Shown: positions 56,901-64,000 of the stretch, piece by piece
Numbering within the stretch: position 1 is the first letter of the stretch
How the letters are laid out: the number at the start of each line of letters is the position of its first letter
DNA from: Promerops cafer
Taxonomy: Eukaryota > Chordata > Aves > Passeriformes > Nectariniidae
Direction: 5' to 3'
NCBI GenBank assembly: GCA_013398275.1
Contig: VZSE01012460.1
Span: 277,316 to 341,315 of the forward strand
Length of the DNA: 64,000 bases
The notes under the pieces: model-generated
Told to the model about the DNA's origin: nothing
What the model saw: only the letters and a program-made list of their open reading frames with translations
Databases searched by the model: none
Made by a program: the position numbers and the translations under genes

Positions 56901-59900
56901 TTATGGATTATGAACACTTGCAGATACTCCAGCAAGACACTCCAGAGACCCACAGTTTGGCAGTTCCAAACACACACAGGAGCCCCAGGCTGGTGTGGCT
57001 GCAGATTCAGCCTTCCTTTACTGCATGAGTCATTCTCCCACTTGGCATCCAGGTCTGCAAGAAACAGGACCTAAGTGCATCTGGTCATGATTAAAGAGAA
57101 ACTGAAGCAAGCCTACAACCAGCTTAAAAATAAAATTCCCATTGTTGTCTAAAATTCAGGGGTGAATACAAGCATGAGTAGCTCCTCTTTCCCCTTGGCT
57201 GGTAGATCCTGGAATGCCTGGCACTGCAGCTCAGAGGTGCCACTCTCAGGCAGGGGACAGAAATATGCTGTTCCATCTATACCAACATGGTGCTGATCTT
57301 CATTTGTTCCTTATTAGCTGTTCTAGAGATAATGAGCCTCCTCACATGGGCACCCTCCACCCAACAATAGGGCATTACAAACCAGGAAAGCCAGAGTGCC
57401 ATGATCTGCTCTGCAAGGGGCTCCACAGCCCAGCTCTGGCTTAAAACAGAGATGACCACTGCCAAGACCTCCATTTCTCAGCAGCACACTTGTCTTGGGG
57501 GGCTGGCTCACTGCAAACTCTCCCCAAAGAGCCAGCAATGCTGAGGCACATGCTGCTTTCTGCAGGGACTGGCAAGAGCAGCCTTTGTGGAATGAAACAG
57601 AAATTCATCCCAGCTTTCTGGGGGCTACACTGACAAACCAAAGCATTTTGGGTCACCTCCCCATACAGAGGTGCCAGATGAGCACCAGCCTTCAGAGATG
57701 ACAAAGGATGTCCACTCTGCCAGACAGATCCCACCCACAGTCCAGATCTGGGTAAGAGGACAAAGCTGCCAAAGCACGACCAAGTCAACAGCCCCAGGAC
57801 TTCTACAATCTTCTGTCCTGGCTGAACTTTGACATTTGTCTTGCCTGTGCAACATCACTGCAAACCCCTGAAGTATAGGAAAGGAGGAAACTGCTCTGTG
57901 ACATAGAATAAACACTCTTCTGGGAAGTGCACAACTGAAAAAAAACAGCTCATCAGCTTGGACAATTAACCTCTGCTCCTAATTCTTACAGTGCACGTAC
58001 AAAATTAGTGAATTACTAAAGAGCCCAGCTGGCATACCTTCAGGATGAAGGGAATGGTATTTGCTTAGGCTGAGGTGGCATTTCTTGGCCTCTCTTCAGA
58101 TCTTATTACTAGAAGCCTGCCCCTCAGGAGGAGGCTGTTCTGCTGGATTTACCAGTGAGGAATCCCCAGCTCAGGCAGGCACCGAGTGCTTCTGCCTCAT
58201 CCCAGTCCTCTGTCCTGCCCCACATATGCAGCTACTGTGGTCCAGAGAAGCTTGCTCAGATGCAAACCTCCTCCAGCAACTGTGAGGAGCCCCTGGAAGC
58301 TCCTTGTAGAAGTCCCTGCTGGCTCCTGGAGGAGCATCACGGAGTGTTTGGCATGGGAGGACGGGGTCTGCAGATGCAGCCGAGGAGCCCTCCCAGCCTT
58401 GTCACAATCATGCCTGCAGCAGCTGACCCCACAAATGGGGGTCACAAGTCCCTTCCTGGCACTCTTGCCATGTCACAAGGACAGCTGGCATTGCAACAAC
58501 CTGCCTGTTATCCTTTCTACAGGGTACAGCAAGGACCAAGAGTGGCAACAGCTTCCCACAGCACAGCCAGCACACTCTGCCCTTAGGGAACGTGGCTGGG
58601 GGCTGGATGAACACAATTATCTTGGTGCAACGCTGCACATTTCAGGTTCACTTTTCACAAGCATTAGATTCCTCCCCAATCATTTGGCTGCCAGATAAGG
58701 TTTCTTCCCACAGGGAAGGCTGGGCCTGTACACTCGCAAAGTTTAATGGAGTGGAGATTTTATCTTCAGAATCTGGGGCAAAAGGAGCAGGGAGAGCAGA
58801 GCATAGGAGAGAGCAGATAACCCCCAGGCTGTGGGAAAGGGGTCTGCACCTGAGCTGGGAACAAACCCACTCCACAGAACATCCTTCCTTGTCCACGAGG
58901 TCACAGCAGCCAGCAGGGTCAGCTAGTTGTCACTAAATGCAATGTTCCTCAGCACCACCATAACTCCCAGGACATCTCATGGCCCCACAGAGGCTTGGGC
59001 CTCTCAGATCTGTAGGGGACAAAGGATGGATGATGCCACAGGGCATGCTGCTCTTGATGCAGCAGAACCAACCTCCATCCCTGAGCCACACAGCATTGGA
59101 GCCTGCCCCCCACACCGTGCACAGCCCAGAGAGATGATCCTCCTGGGACTGCCCTGCCCTGTCATGTCCTGTCATGTCTTCTCAAGGTCCATCGTCCACC
59201 CACTTCAGTATCAGCATTTCTGCTGCAACCATTTAAAGTTCTGTCTGACTGGTTACTGACCTGCATGAGAATGTGACCCAGCTGCACGTATTTTTAGGAT
59301 TAACTACATATTTGTGCTGAGGCACAACACAAGCACGCTGGTTTTAGGCTCTCAGTCTGAACAGGAAGCATGGGAGGAGCTCTTTTGGTATGGAAAGGGC
59401 AGCTTCACATTTTCTCTCTGCCTCAGAGTGCAAGTAGCATTGAAGTCTTCCTGAGACAGAGCTGCACACTGGGAATCCAGGCACAGACAGCGGCAGCATC
59501 CATGGAGATGCCATTGCTGAACTCAGCCCCTTTCAGCTCTCTAATCTCATCAACATTCCTTAGTAGTTCCCTTAAAAGAAGGATCTGTTATCACAGCCTG
59601 TGGGTTCCCACACAGGCCATTCCAAGGCAGACTGTTTGCTGAGTACAGGCAAAGAGGAAGGCGGAGGGGGATTTGCAATTCACAGTGTTATTCTTGTCTT
59701 GAAAGCACATCTGCTGAAGAGACAGTGGCTGTGGAGGGCTGGCAGCCACACAGCTCCTCTGCTGTGAGCTGAGCAGGGCACTGCTGAACCTGTGAGCACT
59801 GACCTTTGCAACACTGCAGGCTGCAGCAGACATTGCGACTCTTGACCACGCTGCATCCTGATGGTCCACAAAGGAGCTTTCCAAGGCAACAATGACCTTG

Positions 59901-62900
59901 TGCAAGGCACAGTGCCAGGCTGGGTCTCCCACTGAGCACTGGCAAAGATGTCCCTGTCAGAACCAGGCAGCTCTACTCTGCAGCTGAATCTGCATCAGCA
60001 AAAGATGCATCAAGCAGCTCAATGGCCTCAGGTCACTCACTGCTCTGCCTGCCTGCACTTTGAGGCCACAGGCAGTAGGCAGAGCCTCCCAGCATAGGGG
60101 TGTGAACCAAAAGTAAAGAACTCAGTCCAGGCTGCAAGGCACAGTGTAGGCTCCTCACCATTATTATTGAAAACAGAATGAAAAATCCACCTAGATACAG
60201 GGTAAAGCCTCAGACCTGCCAGGATCAGTGCTGCCGCACCCAGGCCTTGCCAAGCTTGAGCTCCTCTCTCCCCTTGCTTGCACACAGTGCCAGGGAAGCT
60301 CTGCAGAACAGGCAGGGCATTGGGCCAGCCCAGCGTGGGCAGCGGGGTCACTGGCAATGCCAGGTCGTGATGGGAAACACTCCAAGCACAGGTCCCCGGG
60401 CAGCAGGTGAGCCTGCTCACTGAAGGCTCTCGCTGCCAGAGACCTGCTCAGCACCTCAGTGGCTCCACTTCCAGACCTCGCAGAGCTGGCCAGACCCAGG
60501 GACACTCCCTGATCCCACGGGGAAAGAAGTATTGCATTGCTGAAGAGAACCTCCCTGCCCGTGCACGCCTGGGGGTAACAGTGCTCCCTCCCAGACCTGA
60601 CGCACTCGAAACTCGCCCACTCCTTGCAGAGCATCGCTAATGATCGCCAGCCATCCACCCTCCTCCGCCCGCCGCAAGGAACAAAGCTCTTCCTGATGGG
60701 TCCGGGGCACAGGCACTCCGGCTCTGGGAGGCACCCAGCCCTTTGGGAACAGCACTCCCAAGCCACCAGACATCCGACTGAACAGGAGTTTCCCCCCCCA
60801 CAAGATACCAGCCCTGTGCAGAGGAGTTGTTTCTCTGCTGAGCGTGTTCAGCCAAAGGAATTTGCCAGAAGGGGAACAAGAAGAGCAGCAAAGCACCGTG
60901 ACCTCCGTAAGGCTCATGAGCAGAGGTGCCAGGGCATGGCCACTCCCTGGAGCAGCAACCATGTCTACCCCATCCAATCTTCAGGCTCTGCACCCCTTCC
61001 CTCACAGACAAGGATGTCAAACTGCTTTTTAATGGAGGCTTCAGCAAACAGCATGTAGCACAGGCTTCCCAGGGGACGGGAGGCATGGGACATTCCTGAC
61101 ATGCTGAAATGGCACCTGAAGCAATTTTAGTCCCATGATCTGTCCCGAGCTGGGACAGAAATGGAAACAAACATGAAACCAGCACCTGCAGATGTCAGAC
61201 AAGGGGATTTTCTCCCTGGTACGTTCCCAGATCTAAGGCACATTTGAGACAGCGCAGAGTCCCAGCATCTGCCCTGTCAGAGCACCTCAGGTTTTACCCT
61301 GCAAAGGATTCTCAGTGCTGGAAACTCTCCAGAGTCACCCTCCAGCCCCAAAAAACTTTATCAATGGACAAAGAGCTAAAAGACATTCAAAGAAAATCAG
61401 AGGTCCTAATACAATTTGGGAGCCATTCAGTTTCTCCATCACTTCCGTCCACTCTATGTCAATATTCCTCTAATGAGAGCTCCTGCCTGCCAGCTGCCAA
61501 TGTTACAGCCTGTGTTTGCCACCTAGCAGGAGGGGTCAATTCAGCTCAAAAGGCTTCATTTTCCACACTACTGTCAGCAGGATAACAGGACACAGGGAGC
61601 AGACAACACCCTGGGCTGTACAGGGCTCACCAACGGGATGGCTGAGTGGCCAGGCAGACTGCAGCCACACTCAGTCACCATACAGGGAGTTTTCCAGGCC
61701 AGACTGCACTTTCCCCATCACCCACTGCTGAGTGATGCTCAGCTCACTCTGTGCAGCTTCCAGAGTCTCCAACTGCTTCCTCAACTAAGTATGGGGCGAG
61801 GGAAATTAATTAAAAAGTAAAAAGCAATATCCACCTCCTCTCTCCAGGTCTCTGCTGATTTCTCTGGGAATTTCAGTTCCAATCACTCATCTAAGAGATG
61901 GAGAGCATTTAAAATAGAAAGTGTTCCCCTCCTCATGTCCAGATCGCCCTTTCTCAACACATCCTTTTTCACTCTTGCTGGGATGGAATTTATCATGAAC
62001 AATAAACCCCTACATGAAAAGCAGCTTAAAAGAAAGAGTGAGAAGGGGAAGTGCCCACTGATGCCTGTCATTCTCCTTGGGGGGGGCAATGAGCTACTCC
62101 TGATCCCTTCAGCTCAGCTGGTTCAACTCACTGTTGTGCAAAACTTTTTCTGCCAAAGCTCCCATTTATAAGGGCCTCTGAAGGCTAGTGGAAACTCAGC
62201 AGCAGTTTGCAGTCTACAGGTAAAAATTTCAGTTTGATTACTAGAGAAACCTGCTGTATAGTGCTTTGTGGGATTGTTTATTAAGAACTAGCTCCTGTGT
62301 ATTTCAAATCAAAGGGAATTTATCTGGAAAACTACCTGATGAACTCTATCTACAGCAAAGCTGTTAAAAAGGTCTGACATTTTTCACAGGAGAAAAGAGA
62401 AAGAATCAAAGCCCTCTTTTTTTTTTGTTTTTGGCTGCAGAGACAAATATTGGAAAAACATCTTTTGTCGCAAGGGGAAAAATGAATGTGTGACAGCATC
62501 AGATGCAGGTGTCAGATACATACTTCAAGGACTTTCTATCATGTCCTTTTCTTTAAACATTTGTAAGACCAAAGCAAATCATTCTGGAGGATTCTTAAAA
62601 AGCAAACAATGCTTCAAACGTGCTTCTACACCCTCTAAAGATGAAGTTTTTTTATATCAAATACCAGATACTCAAGAGCAAAGCCATTCAGTGCCTAGCA
62701 AAGATAACCCACCACATCCCCTCCCAAGGCTGCAGAAGCCCAAAGTTTGGAACTCCCTCAGCTGTGGGGGTGAACAAGCTGTGGGTGAACATTCATGTGC
62801 ACCCCAGTGACACGTGAGGTTGACCACCCCTGAGTCCTGGCACACCCTGAGCAGCTTGAAGGAGCCCTCTGCAGCCCCAGATCAACCAGGATGGTTTCAC

Positions 62901-63600
62901 TGTGGCCACGTCTGAGAGACTCCAAACACAGCCCAGCACCAACCACCCTACAAGGGCTTCCATGTCATAACCACCACTCTGTGCTTCACGCACAGCTCCT
63001 GGTCGAACGCCAAGAACCAACACTTCATTCCACAGCCCCAGCAGCTGCCCCAGGAGCCAGCGTCCTCATGGCTCACACCACAGCACACAGCTTGTGAGCA
63101 AAGCTGAATCAAATTCCCTTTTTGTCTCAGGGAATAAAAATCAGCAAAGCAAGGTCTCCTGGGTCAGGAAACTCCAGAAGAAGACTCAAGCATATTTTAC
63201 ATGTTTGAGCTAGTCCAAGATTCAGTAAAGCCACTACTCTAGGTAGAGCTATGCTGATCCTATAGCTGTCATTTAATGAATGCAAAATTACAGCAAGGAA
63301 ACTGAATGAACAACAGGAAAAGGAAGTCCTAGGTTACATTTTAATTTACTACTGCTCTTGGACACTGGGAGGACTTCATTTGACATCAGGATTCCAGAAA
63401 TTATGAGAATACGGGGAAAGAGCATCAGCAAGCACATGATGTATATTCATCAGCAGAGAAGAGCATTCAGCTGCGCTGCCTGTACAAGAGGATCCAAAGG
63501 TAAATTAGAAAGTACATATGAACTTTGTGGAATGCCAGTATTTCATTAGCTCTGCATCACGCACTCCACTTGCAACTCATGCCTCCACTGAGGCATGAGC
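54000..63600. other. RND2 intron 2 or upstream region, no exon recognised
   Basis: I searched the minus strand for the Rho switch I/II exon (PTVFENY, MWDTSG) and the P-loop exon (GDAECGKT) and found neither. Long overlapping frames on both strands reflect GC-rich sequence without stops. No CR1 end, tRNA or other gene was recognised. Confidence 0.6.
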
Positions 63601-63619
63601 AGGCACAAAGTTTGGAACG

Positions 63620-64000
63620 GGTCTCAGTGGGCTGGGAGAGCTGTGCCCGGCGCTTTGCGCAGAACCTCAACTGAAGACACAAAGAGGCAAAACCAAACCA
63701 AGCCAAAAAGACGCCAGAGAACCCCAGAGGCTCTGTGGCAGCGCCAGGGCATCCCTCCCGAGGTGAGAGCTCCCTCCTCCAGCAGCACTCTCCCTCCTCC
63801 CCGTTCCCCTCCGGCCTCGCTCGCAGCCGCAGCCGGTTCTCTGGCTGTTCTCTCTCCCCACACATCGCTGCAGCACCGAGAGGCCCCGCAGAGCCGCGCC
63901 GGCTGCGGGACACGGAGCGCCCGCCCGGCGCGGCGGTACCGGCGCTGCCCGGGGCCCCCGGGAGGCTCGCAGGGCTCGGAGCCGCTGCCCCTGCCCCAGC
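63620..64000. promoter_or_regulatory. CpG island at right edge
   Basis: GC and CpG content rise sharply toward the end (cgcccgcccggcgcggcggtaccggcg and beyond), unlike the preceding 9 kb. Given the orientation of RND2, this is a candidate for its promoter or first exon. In human the next gene, VAT1, is head to head with RND2. Confidence 0.55.

Noticed and set aside
60191..61185. Long minus-strand frames of 170-190 residues upstream of RND2
   Set aside because: No similarity to Rho or any family I know. Equally long frames exist on the opposite strand; this is low-stop GC-rich sequence.
1..64000. CRISPR arrays, operons, rRNA or tRNA genes
   Set aside because: None seen; the window is animal nuclear DNA, and no cloverleaf or array-like repeat stood out by eye.

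Overview
This is vertebrate nuclear DNA, very probably from a bird. Genes are split into short exons separated by long introns, a CpG-rich divergent promoter is present, a 5'-truncated CR1 LINE with the avian 3' end lies in one intron, and a long terminal repeat of the bird ERVL type lies between genes. The species cannot be fixed from the sequence; a songbird (passerine) is a guess.

The window carries three recognisable genes in the order and orientation known around human BRCA1. (1) NBR1, minus strand, about 225-14549: 18 coding exons for roughly the first 880 residues. The C-terminus with the UBA domain lies off the left edge. (2) BRCA1, plus strand, coding 15433-33618: all coding exons from the RING-domain start to the stop. 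It is head to head with NBR1 across a GC-rich region at about 14550-15000 that contains a 34-base gap. (3) RND2, minus strand, 49571-53936: only the last three coding exons. The first two lie beyond the right edge, so intron 2 is at least 10 kb.

Between BRCA1 and RND2 (about 34.5-48.4 kb) there is no convincing gene. That stretch holds a solo-LTR-like ERVL element with an internal 39-bp tandem repeat, (TA)n microsatellites, and a 1,612-bp near-perfect direct duplication whose copies meet exactly at a single N. A similar but much smaller duplication flanks a single N at 35457, and a third single N lies in a 72-bp apparent intron inside BRCA1. These look like assembly joins. They matter because the BRCA1 reading frame appears one base out of phase exactly at the third join.

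Functionally, NBR1 is a selective-autophagy receptor and BRCA1 is the RING/BRCT DNA-repair ubiquitin ligase; they probably share a bidirectional promoter. RND2 is a GTPase-deficient Rho-family protein and is simply a syntenic neighbour. No undescribed biological system was found. The most useful observations are splice oddities (a GC-AG intron in NBR1, tandem acceptors and donors in BRCA1), the frame conflict in BRCA1, and the assembly signatures.
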